Below, piece after piece: positions 11,346 to 29,924 of a stretch of DNA of 64,000 bases (within the stretch, counting starts at the first letter, position 1; each line of letters begins with the position of its first letter). The notes under the pieces are model-generated. The model was not told the origin of the DNA and made no database searches. It worked only from the letters and a program-made list of their open reading frames with translations. This stretch comes from Phascolarctos cinereus (lineage: Eukaryota > Chordata > Mammalia > Diprotodontia > Phascolarctidae), in assembly GCF_002099425.1 (NCBI RefSeq), contig NW_018344260.1:2028501-2092500 (forward strand). Reading direction: 5' to 3'. A program made the position numbers and the translations under genes.

Positions 11346-11359
11346 GCAAACAACAAAGA

Positions 11360-12572
11360 TGCACAGAACCTGAGGACTGGAAAAGAATTTAAAGGACATC
11401 CAATTCCTTTGTGAAAAAATTCCCTCTATGCGTCTGGTACATGGTCATCCATCATTTGCTTGATTCCAGTGAAGAAAAACCCATGACCTCCTCTGGCAGC
11501 CCATTTTAATTTTTAACTGTTCGCCAAGTTTTTCCTGACAAGAAGCCCAAATTTGTCTCTTAGTAACTTCTACGCATTGCTCCTAGTTCTACTCTCTGCG
11601 AACAAGCAGGAGGAAAAAAAATCCAAAATTTAAACCCTCTTTCATATGATAGTTTTTCAAATATATGAAGATAGCTATCATATCCCCTTCTATATATGTT
11701 CTTCTCCCAGCTAAACACTCCCATTGTAGTATGACCTCAAGGCTATTCACTCTTCTGGATATTCTCCAACTTATTAATATCCTTCCTAAAATGTTATATC
11801 TGGAATTTAACACAATATTCTACATACTGTCTGATCAGGACAAAATATAATAGGACCACCATGTTCTTAATCCCCAACATAATTAATGTCTCTTTTAATG
11901 AAGCCCAAGCTTATTGGCTGCAATATGACTACTGATTCATATTGAGGTTGCAATGTACCAACCGTGACCCCCCCACCCCAAGGTTTTTCAGATGAACTGT
12001 TATCTAGCTGCACCTCTTCCATCTTGTATTCATGAAAGTGGTGTTTTAAAACCAAGCATAAAACTACATTTGTACCTTAAGTTTTATCTTATCATATTCA
12101 GCCTAATGTTCTAGCTGTAAAGATCTTTTTTTCAGTTCCACCTCTGTAATTCAACGCATGAGCTATCCTTCCCAACTTGTATTACTCAAAAATTAGATAA
12201 GCCTATCATCTATATCTTCATCCAAGTCATTGATAAAAATATGAAATAGTACAGGGCCATGCACAGATCTCTGAATGTCTCCACTGTACACTGAACCATT
12301 AGCGACTGCTAATTGGGGTCAGCCATTCAACTACTTCTAAATCTACCTAAATATCTATATCTTACCATATTTTCCATGAGAAAGCATGACAGACATCGTC
12401 AGATGTTTTGACAAAATCTAGATAAGCTCTATTTCCCTAATTCCCTATTTCCCTACCAGCTTATTAACACAATCAAAAAAGGAACTATTACACCAAGATC
12501 TGTTTTTGATGATAACTGCTGCTTTTCTAGATCACTAGTCATCTCTTTAGTAATATGTCCTAGAATTTTATG
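11360..12572 (-). mobile_element. CR1/L3 LINE, ~1.2 kb, antisense
   Basis: The longest CR1 copy here. The plus strand holds, in order, TGACCTCCTCTGGCAGCCC, GTTTTTCCTGACAAGAAGCCC, CTCTTCTGGATATTCTCCAAC, TTCCATCTTGTATTCATG, CAAGTCATTGATAAAAATATG and TTTTGACAAAATCTAGATAAG. The last is antisense to the RT motif YLDFxKAFD. It is strongly decayed. Confidence 0.82.
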
Positions 12573-12574
12573 GG

Positions 12575-12760
12575 AGTTCTTATCCTTTTTTTTGTATGAT
12601 AGACTCTTTTGGCAGTCTGGTGAAACTTAAGGACCATTCTCAAAATAATATTTTTAACTGTATAAGATGAAATATATAGGATAACAAAGGAAACCAATTA
12701 TATTGAAATATACTTATCAAAACACTAAAATAATAAATTCACAGACCCTATGTGAAGAAC
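12575..12760 (-). mobile_element. Ancient dispersed repeat, hAT-like MITE (unassigned)
   Basis: TCTTTTGGCAGTCTGGTGAAACTTA, GGATAACAAAGGAAACCAATTATATTG and ACAGACCCTATGTGAAGAAC are recognisable as a family whose opposite-strand copy starts near 59503. Class uncertain. Confidence 0.5.
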
Positions 12761-12847
12761 AATGATGCAGGCTATATATTTTCAACAAAATGAGCACTCT
12801 CATCTAGCATTCTATCAATTAGAACTTTCTCCAAACTGACATTTCTA

Positions 12848-12905
12848 TTGAGCTAGTTTTAATAATGAAAATACAATTGAGCTAGTTTTAATAATGAAAA
12901 TACAA
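12848..12905. repeat. Perfect 29-bp tandem duplication
   Basis: The unit TTGAGCTAGTTTTAATAATG plus nine more bases occurs twice head to tail with no difference (12848-12876, 12877-12905). A recent slippage-type duplication in otherwise plain sequence. Confidence 0.95.
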
Positions 12906-13500
12906 CATGGGAAAAAAAAGAAAAAAAACCTCAAGCAGCAATGTTCTAAAAACTCACAAGATGAGATTGATTCCTGAAGAATGTGAGCTTCTTGAGCTGC
13001 ACCACTAGATCCCATTCAAGCTCTTCCCCTACTCTAGAGCAGGAAAATCAGGACTTTTCTCCTCAGGTGAAAATAAGGAAAAGCCAAAAGTACAAAATAG
13101 TTGCCTGAAGTTCCAAGGTAATTTTTTTTAACAAATAAATTCTTGCACATTTATCCATTTGTATTAATCTAGAAGGCTATGGTATTTTAACACATATCTT
13201 ACAGGACCTCAGTAGAATTCTACAGGCATAAGAGCTCTGGCTTTCTGCTTAGCAGTGTTCTCTAGCCTATGACTTTCTAAAGTTAATGACTCTCATTTAC
13301 AGATTCAAAATTCTCCTAATGGTCTTCTGAATCATCTAAGAAAGATTAAATAATATGCAAAGAATTTCAGGATTCTAATACTTTGGACAATGGGATAATT
13401 GAATAACCAGAATATTTCTTTACCACAGTGTAATGGAATTTGTGACTCACACAGGACATCTCATTAATAAATACCAGGGGGAAAAAAAAACAATTAGCAG
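12906..13500. other. No recognised feature
   Basis: Unique-looking AT-rich sequence with no splice-flanked coding frame that I can support. Confidence 0.4.
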
Positions 13501-13544
13501 GATGCCAGGCAAGTAGTTTAACTTCTCTGAACCTCAGTTCCTTC

Positions 13545-14200
13545 ATCAGTAAATCAGTTGCCAAGTCTTGCTGAATCTACTATCATTCCACTTTTCATTC
13601 CACTCAAAAAGCTATCATCCTAGTCCAGGTCATCACCTCTTACCTGGACTATTGCAGTGGCCTCCTTACTGGTCTCAACTCATCCGTCCTTCTCCTTGAA
13701 CCATTCCCACCCAACTGCAAAAGTGATACTGCTAAAACTGACGCCTGCTTATGTCACTCTTCCATTTAAGGAGCTTCAGTGGTTCTTTACTGCCTCTACT
13801 ATAGGATAAAATACAAACTCCTCAGTCTGCCATCTGCCATTCAAAATTTTCACTGTGTTCCCAGCCAAGCTCTCTAGACTTATTCTAAATCACTCTCCTT
13901 TGTGCCCCTCACACGCCCAGACTGGTGTCCTTGCTCTGCTTTTCTCCAGAAATGACTTCTCATCTCCTGTCTTTGTGCCTCTGCACAGACTATCTTCTCA
14001 CATACCCACCCCCCCATGTCTAAAATGTGCTCTCTCCAGTTCTACCTCTTGGAATCCTTCACTTTTTTCATAGCTTACCTCAACTGCTACCTCCTCCATG
14101 AGAACTATTATAAACAACCAAGATGCTGGTTCCTTTCCTCCTGCCTCTCCCTTAAAAAAAAAAACTACTCTGTGTATATTTTTATTTACTTACATAGCCT
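13545..14200 (+). mobile_element. L2 LINE 3' half, sense
   Basis: ATCAGTTGCCAAGTCTTGC, CCTGGACTATTGCAGTGGCC, GGATAAAATACAAACTCCTCAG, CTGCTACCTCCTCCATGAG are in L2 order. A short MIR tail (CTGAACCTCAGTTCC) lies just upstream. Confidence 0.85.
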
Positions 14201-14414
14201 GGGCATGGTGCTGACATTTCACTCCTTCTCTCCCTCTGGGCTGACTCACTCATCTCTAACCTGTCCTCACTCTGGTCATTCCAAAGAGTTTTCTAAGAGT
14301 GGGGAGGCCAGTCACAGCCACAACCATGCTGTTACAACTCAACTCTCAGGGTCATAAGGGTAACTCTTGTGTGTGTATGAGGAAATTAGGGGGAGATACA
14401 CTGTTGCTACTTTT

Positions 14415-18540
<4,126 letters not shown>

Positions 18541-18555
18541 CACTGTTATACTTTT

Positions 18556-20780
<2,225 letters not shown>

Positions 20781-20788
20781 AGGTAATT

Positions 20789-20925
20789 TATGCCAGAGCA
20801 GCTAGGTGGCGCAGTGGATACAGCACTGGCCCTGGAGTCAAGCCTTAGACACATACCACTTACTAGCTGTGTGACACTGGGCAAGTCATTTAACCCCAAT
20901 TGCCTCACCAAAAAATAATAATTTG
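20789..20925 (+). mobile_element. Marsupial tRNA-related SINE
   Basis: Head AGCTAGGTGGCGCAGTGGATA, then ACTTACTAGCTGTGTGACAC, CTGGGCAAGTCATTTAACCCC and a CACCAAAAAATAATA tail. A weak target-site duplication is TAATTTATG / TAATTTGTG. Confidence 0.9.
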
Positions 20926-20929
20926 TGAT

Positions 20930-22262
20930 AATAGCCACAAAAAAATGGCATAGGAAGTGATTTAGTTATTTCAGTCACAAGTAAACTAAAGAGCATGACT
21001 ACAGCTTACATTATACTTCTGAGTAGTCCTCTACAATTATAGTGACATGTTTTCCAAGCCAAAAATCAGGACATGTAGTTTAAAAAAGAATTTCCCTTTC
21101 CCAAAGCCTCATTAAAAATATTTTTTTTACTTAAAATTTGTACTAACTAGGAAAATTCAGGCTATATGGTTGTTTTATCAACAATCTACCAACCTCCACA
21201 AAGACATCACATAATAAGATTTTCTGTATCTTCTGTAAACTTTTTCAAAGATAGGACAGAATTGCCCTAGGCCCCTCCGCTGACTACCAGGTCACTCTTT
21301 TCACACATTTTTGGAAAATTAGGCTGATGACATCAAGTCAATCAAAGCATATGCCCTAAACATTCTAGAATCACACAACTATGGTTCATCTGAGCCACTA
21401 AAAGCATTTGTTAAAAAAAAATTTCCAGCCAACATGCCTTCCTGAACAGAAGCAGACAGCTCAGTTCCTACTTATCCAATCCACGAGAAACCTGAAATTT
21501 GTACTTTATCAAATAATGATTAAGAAATTCAATGGAAAAACCACAGTTGGTGACATTTTCTACCCCAGAAACACCAAAAAAAAAAAAACCCCAAACCTCA
21601 GCCAGAAGCCCACAGGCAATAGGACAGGGGGCCACCAGAAAAAGCAGAGGCAGTACAGGCAAACTAGTGGGCTGACTGACAGCATGGCTAGAGATGTACA
21701 CAAGACAGTAAGAGCAGAGGGCTCCCTTGAAAAAAGCCCCAGAATTGTTAGAAATCAACACTGAAGAACTTACAAGCCCCATGAAGCAACTAGAAACTAT
21801 GGTAGCACTCATATTAGGAAAAGCTAGGGGCTTTAATGTCCCTAACACCCTATCCTGAGATGTCATTGAAGGCTCTGAAGATACTGAATTCTGAACCTCA
21901 AAAATCTAGGAGTATCTGTGAGAGATGGAGGTCAGCACAGGAACCCAGGTTAGAACCAAACTAGGCCAACCATTCAATACAAAGTAGACCTTGGCTGTGA
22001 TACAAAGCCCCATTTCCAAAACTAAAAGTGGAAAGAGGAGTAAATAAAGAAGATACAAGTATAAGAAATTATCATATATCTACACATGTCCCAAAGGAAA
22101 GCAACTATATTTTACTATAGCAAACAGAGGGAAAAAATGAATTTTCCATTTCCTTCAAGGCCTATAAAAATACGTCAAAGAAATGAAGCAAAAGATTTTA
22201 GAAAAATTAAATAAAACCTCTGAAGAAAAGAACTGAATGGAGAAAAAATAGTTTAAAAGAGA
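20930..22262. other. Unassigned; A-rich, possibly old L1/HAL1-like in part
   Basis: From about 22000 to 22260 the text (AAATGAAGCAAAAGATTTTAG, AAACCTCTGAAGAAAAGAAC) has the A-rich look of an L1-type ORF1 coiled coil. I cannot align it firmly. The rest, including the open frames near 21.5-21.8 kb, shows no recognised family. Confidence 0.3.
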
Positions 22263-22282
22263 AAGTAATAGACTCCCTGTTT

Positions 22283-22395
22283 GAATTTCCCTTCTGGTTG
22301 AGCCCATGCTGGCTCCTAGTGATCACTGCTTTCTTCTTCAAGGGCTCACAAACCATCTATTTAAAAATTCATTTCATAAATTTTCTAGAGATTAA
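22283..22395 (-). mobile_element. CR1/L3 LINE fragment, antisense
   Basis: GAGCCCATGCTGGCTCCTAG, TGATCACTGCTTTCTTC and CTCACAAACCATCTATTT match the segment of CR1/L3 antisense that follows the one at 11.4-12.6 kb. Confidence 0.75.
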
Positions 22396-22444
22396 TGTAA
22401 AGTTGTTTGGGATTCTTTTGGGGGGAGGAGAGAATCTAGACTTG

Positions 22445-22680
22445 TGATTTCATAGCAATATGACAAGCATTTATTAAGCACTTACTGTGTGTCAGAAACT
22501 CTGCTAAGTAATGGATAAATATAAGTAAAACCTCTAGCTTACAGTATCAGAGAAATATCTGGGGCAGTAAGAGTTAAGTGACTCATCCATGCTAACACAG
22601 GTAGTATGAGTCAGAGGAAAGCTTGTACTCAGGTCTTCTCGACTTCAAGGTCAGTCCTATGCACTATGCCGCTCTGCTTC
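22445..22680. mobile_element. L2 3' tip (antisense) joined to a MIR-like 3' half (+)
   Basis: AAGCATTTATTAAGCACTTACTG to about 22530 is the reverse complement of the L2 3' tail. From about 22555 the text AGTTAAGTGACTCATCC and CTCAGGTCTTCTCGACTTC, ending CACTATGCCGCTCTGC, is a MIR/THER 3' half. Confidence 0.65.
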
Positions 22681-22689
22681 TGATGTAGT

Positions 22690-25600
22690 TCCAAGGCAAA
22701 GAGGAGCACCAGCACTTGCAGCTGCAGGAGAGGAGGGGACCTGGTCATACTTCTAGAGCCAAGAGAACTATAGGGAAGCAAGGGACCTTCCTGAGTACAG
22801 ACCAGAGCACAGACAAGGAGAGCAATGATCACATTTCTCTCCAGATCACACCACCTTGGAAACAATGAAAACTTGCAGAACTGCGCCCCACCCCACCCCA
22901 AACTAGCTCTGAAGATAGCAGCACAAAAAGCTAGAAGCTTGGGACAGTGCCTATCTACCCCTACATAAGCCGAGCCCAACTTTAACATAAAGTTCAAAGT
23001 CAAGTAATAGGTTGGGAAAATGAGCAAACAACAACAATAACAAAGGCCACAAAAAGCTCTTATGGTGGCAAGGAAGACCAAGACATAAACTCAGAAGAAG
23101 ACAACAATGTGAAAACAACTACAATCAAAGCTTCAAAGAAAAATGCTAATTGGACATGAGTCTAACAAGAACTATTGGAAGCATTAAAGAGAGGATAAGA
23201 GTGGTAGAGAAAAAATTGGGAAAAGAAATGAGTGACACAAGGAAATTATGAAGAGAATAAACAACTTGGTAAAAGATGCATAAAAGCTCACTGAAGACAA
23301 CTCCTTAAAAAGCAGAATAGTCCAAATGGAAAAGGAGGTTATGAAAATTCACTGAAGAAAAGAACTTCTTAAAAAGCAAACTTGGCCAAATGGGAAAAGA
23401 GGTACAAAAGCTCAATGAAGAAAATAATTATTCCTTAAAAGTTAGAATTGGGCAAGTGGAAGCTGATGACTCTGTGAGATATCAAGCAAGAAACAATAAA
23501 ACTAAGTCAAAAAATAAAAGAAGAAAATGTGAAATATCTCATTGGAAAAACAACTAACCTGGAAAATAGATCCGATAGAGATAATTTAAGAATTATTGGA
23601 CTGCCTAAAAGCCACAAGCAAAAAAAAAAAAGCCTAGATAGTATATTTCAACAAATTATAAAGGAAAACTGCCCCAATATCTTAGATCCAGAGGGTAAAA
23701 TAGAAATCAAAAGAATCCACCAATCACCTCCTGAAAGAGATCCCAAAATGAAAACTCCCAGGAATATTACAGCCAAATTCCAGAGCTTCCAGGCCACGGA
23801 GAAAATGTTGCAAGCATCCAAAAAGAAACAATGCAAATGCTGTGTAGCCACAGTCAGGATCACACAAAATTTAGCAGCTTCCATGTTAAAGGAATGGAAT
23901 GTTTGGAATATTATTGTACCGGAAGGTAAAGGAGCTAGGATTGCAACCAAGAATCATCTACCCAGCAAAACTGAGTATAATTCTTCAAGGGGAAAAATAA
24001 ACATTTAAAGAAATAGAGGACTTTCAAGAACTCCTGATGAAAAGGCCACAGCTGAAAAGAAAATCTGATATTCAAACAGAAGACTGAAGAGGAGCATAAA
24101 AAGGTAAACATGAAAGAACAGTCTTAAGGAACTCAATAAAGTTAAACTGTTTACATTCCTATATGGGAAGATAACACATGTAACTCTTGTGGTCTTTGTC
24201 ATTATTAGGGCAGTTAGAAGGAGTCTACATAGAGGGCATGAGCATGAGTTGATTATGTTGCAATAATCTCATAAAAAAAAATGAAGGGGTGAGAAAAAGG
24301 GACTCACCAAGGAGAAAAGGAAAAATTATCTCACATAAAAGAGGCCCACAAAGAAGAGCTTTTATAGTGGAGGAGAAACTACAGGGATGGCGGGCAATGT
24401 TTGAACCTCACTTTCATTCCAATTGGTTCAAAGAGGGAAGAATATATATGCACACTCACTTGGGTATAGAAATCTATCTTACCCAATAGGGAAATAGGAA
24501 GGGAAAAGGATAGGAGAACAAGAGAGAGGCACGGCTGATAAAAAGGAGGGCAGATTAAGGGAGGCAGTGGTTCAAAGCAAAACAGACTTTTAAGGAGAAG
24601 CAAGAGAAAAAGAGACAGAAGAAAATATGATGGAGGGAAATACACACTTAGAACTCATAACTATGAATGTGAATGGGATAAGCTCACTTATAAAATGGAA
24701 GCAGAGAGCAGAATGAACTAGAAACAAGAATTCAACATGTTATTTACAAGAGACACACTTGAAACAGAAAGACACACACAGAGTTAAAATAAGTGGCTGG
24801 AGCAAAATCTATTATGCTTCAGCTGAACTAAAAAAAAAGACAGGGGTAGTAATCATGACCTCAGATAAAACAAAAGCAGAAAATAGACCTAATTAAAAGA
24901 GATAATCAGGGAAACTATGTTTTGCTCAAAGGTACCATAGACATTGAAGTAATATCAAAAAATTTACAGCAAGTTTCTCTGATTCATTTCTCAAATATAC
25001 AGGGAACAGAGTCAAATTTATAAAAATAAAAGCCATTTTCCAATTGATAAATGCTCAAAGGATATGACGAGGCAGTTTTCAGAAGAAACTGAAGCTATCT
25101 ATAGTTATATAAAAAAAGTTCTAAATTACCATTAATTAGAAAAATGTAAATGAAAACAACCCTGAGGTACCATCTTACACCTATCAGAAATAACAGATGC
25201 TAGAGGGGATAAGGTAAAATAGGTACACTAATAAACTGTTGGTGGAGTTGTGAACTGGTCCAATCATTCTAGAGAACAATTTGGAACTACGTTTAATAGG
25301 CTATAAAACTATGCATACCCTTTGACCCAGCAATATCACAACTAGGTCTATATCCCAATGAGAGCAATGGAAAAAGAAAACAACCTATATATACAAAAAT
25401 ATTTATAGCAGCTCTTTTTGCATTGACAAAGAATTGGAAACTGAGGGGGATAGTTAACAACTGGGGAACGACTGACCGAGTAATAACATGTGATTTTGAT
25501 GGAGTACTATTGTGCTACATGAAATAATGGGGGGGGGGGGGGTTTTCAGAAAAAAATATGGCAAGATCTACATGAACTGATGCAAAGTGAAGTGAAAAGA

Positions 25601-25972
25601 ACCAGGAGATTATTATGTACAGTAACAGCAATGTTGTAATGATGGTCAACTGTGAATGACTTAGCTGTTCTCAGCAATATAATGATCCAAGACAAATCCA
25701 AAGGACTTTTGATGAAAAAATGCTATCCACCCCTAGAACGAGAATGATGAAATCTGAGTGCAAATGGAAGTATAATTTTCTCTGCTTTTGCTTTTTTTTT
25801 TTTGCCATATGGCTAATGTGGAATAGGTTTTGCATGATTTCACACGTATGATTGATATCATTTTGCTTGCCTTCTCAGTGGGGGAGGGGGTGGGAGGGAG
25901 GGAGAGAATTTGGAACTCAAAATAGAAAATAGAAAAGACGTTATAAATAAATGTTTAAAATTTTAGTGGTTA
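22690..25972 (+). mobile_element. L1 LINE with 5' region, ORF1 remnant and 3' end; ORF2 internally deleted
   Basis: Reading sense: 5' UTR-like text (22690-23019); ORF1 start ATGAGCAAACAACAAC at 23020; a coiled-coil stretch with repeated GxxxMEKEVxK-type units; an RRM-like section with RSDRDNLRIIGLPKSH and TPRNITAKFQSFQATEKML (23529-24008); inter-ORF purine-rich DNA; then the ORF2 endonuclease start (NYVLLKGTIDIEVIS, near 24915-24955). At about 24955 the sequence jumps to the ORF2 C-terminal region (QQVSLIHFSNIQGTESN), so about 2.5-3 kb is missing, including the RT. It ends with the usual 3' UTR and an A-rich tail near 25.97 kb. Multiple stops. Confidence 0.88.
25529..25543. repeat. G homopolymer in L1
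   Basis: An uninterrupted run of about 14 G follows GAAATAAT inside the ORF2 C-terminus of the 22.7-kb L1; other copies here lack it, so it expanded in place. Confidence 0.9.
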
Positions 25973-26249
25973 AATATGCTTTATTTTTTGATAGATGGGA
26001 CAAGCAAAAATAATTATGTTAGTAATTAATTGTTCAGTTAATTTTATATATGTAGTTAGCCAAGCATATGAATTTTTTTTAGCTACTTTACTGAAAGATC
26101 CACAAGACAACAATCAATAATGGGTCCTAACTCAGTGAACATTTTAATATTAATCACAGTAATCACTTTTAGGATAGAGACTGAACCTGTGAGTTCATTG
26201 GTATAGTGACCTCCAAGGTAAGAAAGTTCCCACTACCAGTGCAGGCCTG

Positions 26250-26405
26250 CATCTTCTCTATAATTTATAGACTCAGAGTTTGCCTGGAATACTGAAAGGT
26301 TTTGACTTGCCCAGGGCTACACAGTACTGTCTGAGGCAGTACTTGAAACCTAGGTCTTCCTGCTTCCAAGGCCAACTCTCTATTTACTCTGCCACACTGC
26401 CTCTC
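26250..26405 (+). mobile_element. MIR/THER 3' half
   Basis: GACTTGCCCAGGGCTACACAG, CCTAGGTCTTCCTGCTTCCAAGG and TGCCACACTGCCTC. Confidence 0.8.
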
Positions 26406-26519
26406 AAAATTTTTACTGCTTTTTAATATGGTTTCTTTGGTGGAGTTATTTTATTCCATACTTTATTTGAAACTGTATTGCTACTATTACATTTTGTTTG
26501 CAAAACTAGTTTTATACAA

Positions 26520-26855
26520 TCATATTCCAGCCAGGATTAGGAGCTCTTCTCCAAGCTCTAGCTACTACCTCTTGTCTCTGTGCATTGGTGTAGTCTGTCC
26601 CCCAAACCTGGGATGCCTTTCTTCATTTCAAACTGTCCAAAGCATCCTTTTTCTCAAAGTTCAGCTGAGATACCACCTCTTCCTGATTCTCCTGGATCCA
26701 GGTTCTCTCCCACTTACATTTGTCTTGAGTTCTTTACATTCATCCTGACCCTGAACTCATTATACCCTCACCCCGCATGTAATTTTGTGGCATGTCACTC
26801 CTTTTAAGTTCCTTGAGTTACTTTTGTAATGTCAGGTTCTAATCAATAACCACAT
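26520..26855 (+). mobile_element. L2 3' end, sense
   Basis: CCCCCAAACCTGGGATGCC, GAGATACCACCTCTTCCTG and a decayed 3' tail, consistent with the last 330 bp of L2. Confidence 0.65.
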
Positions 26856-26859
26856 ATTG

Positions 26860-27425
26860 TGATCTTGCTATGTGTCAGGTACAATGCTAGGTGTTTAAGA
26901 CACTAATACAAAAGTGAGACAGTACCTTTCCTCAAGGAGTTTATATTTCACCAGGGGGAAGGTAGTGTGTTCACAGATGAGTAAAAACATAGGTTATATA
27001 CAAAATACGTAGTGATTTGAATTGGGACTAACAAATAGGGGAATCAGGAAAGGCTTCTTGGAGAAAAAGAATTTCAGGCATGGGACATAGTCTGTGCAAA
27101 GACACAGAAAAAGGAAATGGTATTTTACCATATGGGAAACTTCAATTGTGTCTGGGACATTTAGTGCATGAGGAAAAGTAACATGTGGTCAGCCTGGAAA
27201 GGTAGGCTAGAACCAAATCAAGAAGGGTTGATTTAAATGCAAAATACATAGTGGATTTTGTGTTTGATCCTAAAGGCAGTGGAGAGCCACTGAAACTCCC
27301 TGAGGAAAAGAATGATATGGTCAGCAGCTGAACAGAGGATGGAGTACAAAAGGAAGAGTTAGATACAAGGGGACCAATGAGGAGGCTACTGTGCTAATTC
27401 TGGCAAGTGGCAAGGAGGACCTCAT
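26860..27425 (-). mobile_element. L2 fragment, antisense
   Basis: GTCAGGTACAATGCTAGGTG, CCTCAAGGAGTTTATATTTC, GGCTTCTTGGAGAAAAAG, GTGCAAAGACACAG and GGCAGTGGAGAGCCACTG are the reverse complement of L2 3' sequence. Confidence 0.8.
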
Positions 27426-27429
27426 TAGA

Positions 27430-27542
27430 TAGGGCAGGGACTATCATTTGCCTCTTTTTTTGTATCTCCAGAGCTTGGCACAGTACCTGGCATATAGTAG
27501 TCACTTAGTAAATGTTTACTGAATGAATGAATGTATGCCTAC
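27430..27542 (+). mobile_element. L2 3' tail, sense
   Basis: AGGGCAGGGACTATC, TCCAGAGCTTGGCACAGTACC and AGTAAATGTTTACTGAATGAATG. Confidence 0.8.
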
Positions 27543-27544
27543 TA

Positions 27545-29100
27545 ATCATTCTGGGATCATGATGTCACCAATAGGGTAATGTTCCTTAAATGACTGTTTA
27601 GTTAAGCCAAGAATGAGCTTCAGAGTGAACAGCTTTGATCAATAATAATAGATTAAAAATGTAAACTAAGGAATCCTAGTAGGATTATAATCAATAAAGT
27701 AGACAAAGGAACAAGAGCACAAGATAGAAAGCTACCAGAATAAACATAACTAGGCTGAGAGATCTGGGGCAGGCTGGTCAAGGGTACAAGTTCATCCTGA
27801 ATTGGAAGTAGGAACTTGAATATAGCAGAGACCTCCTGCTTGCTTATTCTGCTGGAAGTCAATGAAAACTATGTGGATAGTGAGAGAAATGATTATTTCG
27901 CTCTTATATTAATAGCCATTTACTATTGGGGAGATCCAGGAATTTTTTCCTTTCTATTTTCTCATTCAGAAATCAGTCCCTTGTAGGCTATTCAGCCAGC
28001 ATTTGAAGGACATAGCTGATAATGAAATTGGATTAACTTTCTCCTCAATCTTCTTCAGACCCTGAGTGGGGTCTTCTCAGGCTTGGGTGGAGGTGGATTC
28101 TTTGTGAACACTGCCCCTGGCTGGGGTGGTCTCAGACTAAAAATGACAAAATCAGTCCTGTCCTGTAGCCTCTCATTAGAATAAATTTACCTCTCACTAT
28201 AATATTCATTCTCTCATTAATTTTGCTGTCCGTCAGGAACATCCCCTCTACTAAGGGCATATAAGCATCAATCAATAGGCCATCATGATCTGTCTTTGGT
28301 TCACAAGAGATAGGCAAATGACCAATTTATTAGTTACTTGCTAGTCATAATTAATGAAATGATTAATTACCCAGAAATTGTGTCTCTCAAGTTTTTCATC
28401 CTTCAAAATAGAATTAGTGGCAGAAAGACTACAGTAGGTCCTCTCTCTGTATTCAGGAGATTCATAAAGGTACCCTCAAGGACCAACAGCAAAAATGGAG
28501 AGTGGGGAGAGGGACTGTAGGCAAGAGGAAATGGACCAAGTATGTATGTGAATACACACATGTCTCTGACTGCCTAGCCACATAGAGTTTATAACCTCAT
28601 TAACCCCTACATCTCTATTAAGATAGCTTTTATTGCCCTCAAAAATATTGGCTTGAGTCTATTATATACATGCAATACTAGGGGATTAAGCTTCAGGAAG
28701 GGGACCCAACTCTTACAGGGTAGAAGAAAAGAAAAGAAGAATATGTTGAATTATGCCATTTAATGTTAAGTGTAACTTGGAGGTGACAATAAGTTTCTTA
28801 AGAATACCAACAATATAAAATAAGAAGTACACAGTTTCAGCACAGAGGAATACTTGTTAAAAACAAACAAACAAATATGTGAATAGTCCAAGAAACAAGG
28901 ATTTTTTTTTTGCTGAAGGGCTGAGATTATCTAATCAAATTTCATTTCACAGAGCTTTGTACACAGTAGGCCCTTAAAGATAGTTACTTACTATATTAAT
29001 GTTAGAGACAAAGAAAGAGGTCCAGAAAGTTTTAGTGACTTCAAATGCTTTTCTTTTAAAAGGCAAGAACCAGGAACCACTTACAACAGAGTCAACCAAA
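27545..29100. other. No recognised feature
   Basis: Mostly unique sequence; a faint L2-like tail (GCTTTGTACACAGTAGGCCC) near 28950. No supported coding block. Confidence 0.4.
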
Positions 29101-29103
29101 CTG

Positions 29104-29106
<3 letters not shown>

Positions 29107-29160
<54 letters not shown>
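29107..29160. repeat. (TG)n microsatellite
   Basis: About 26 uninterrupted TG units, the cleanest dinucleotide run here; likely polymorphic. Confidence 0.98.
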
Positions 29161-29161
<1 letters not shown>

Positions 29162-29164
29162 AAG

Positions 29165-29910
29165 CCTCCCAATTTTATTTCTGTATGAACAGATAAGTGA
29201 TTTGGCCTAAGGTTATATGAGAAGTCAAAAATGAAACCAGAGTTGCTTATTCCCATCTTACAAAATGGAGATGAAAGAATAATTTAATTTTGTGACTAAA
29301 TTGGGGTCTAGACAAATTGAATAACAAATTACTGTTTTGTAAATTAAGTTATATCAGATTCAAATTGAGCTCGTCTGGAGCTTATATTATCTACTTTAGT
29401 GCACTCAGTCCTATAATTCTGTTGTGTCTCTACCAATTGATTAACAAGTTATAAATGTCTATACAGACATAAAACACTAAAAGAATTGTAAATCTTCAAA
29501 CGAATTTTCTTTGTTAGGTCTTAAAACAACCTTCTAGACTAACCTATTCTACAATCTTTAACAAACTTATCACATTTACTCCTTTTAATTATTTAAAAAA
29601 ATCAAGGTTAGGGTTAGGTCAGGATTAAAATCAGAGTTTAAGACTTAGGTTTAGGGTTGCATACAGGCTCTTGTTAAACAAATAGCTACCAAGTATAGTG
29701 ATCATTTCAAAAGCAGGAAGCTGAGAACATAGAACTTGATGAAAACAAGAAAAGAGTCCCAAGATAGGACAACGACAGCACAGAAAATTCAAAACAAACA
29801 AACAAACAAAAAAAAAATCCAACTCACAAGGAAGCGTAAAATGCATGTAAAACAACTTGGCTGTATAATATAAGCTAAGCATTGTTATAAATATTAATTT
29901 AAAAGTCAAT
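29165..29910. other. No recognised feature
   Basis: Unique AT-rich sequence. It includes GGTTAGGGTTAGG (about 29607), two telomere-like units, too short to call an interstitial telomere. Confidence 0.4.
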
Positions 29911-29924
29911 TTAAAACACTATTA

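Noticed and set aside
20789-20860. tRNA-like SINE heads as tRNA genes
   Set aside because: A-box/B-box-like text belongs to SINEs with poly(A) tails and target-site duplications; no cloverleaf of a functional tRNA is evident.
21468-21866. 132-codon minus-strand frame with hydrophobic stretches
   Set aside because: No recognised domain, no splice or promoter context, and A-rich repeat-like opposite strand; probably chance.
29605-29620. Telomere-like GGTTAGGGTTAGG
   Set aside because: Only two units; expected by chance in 64 kb.
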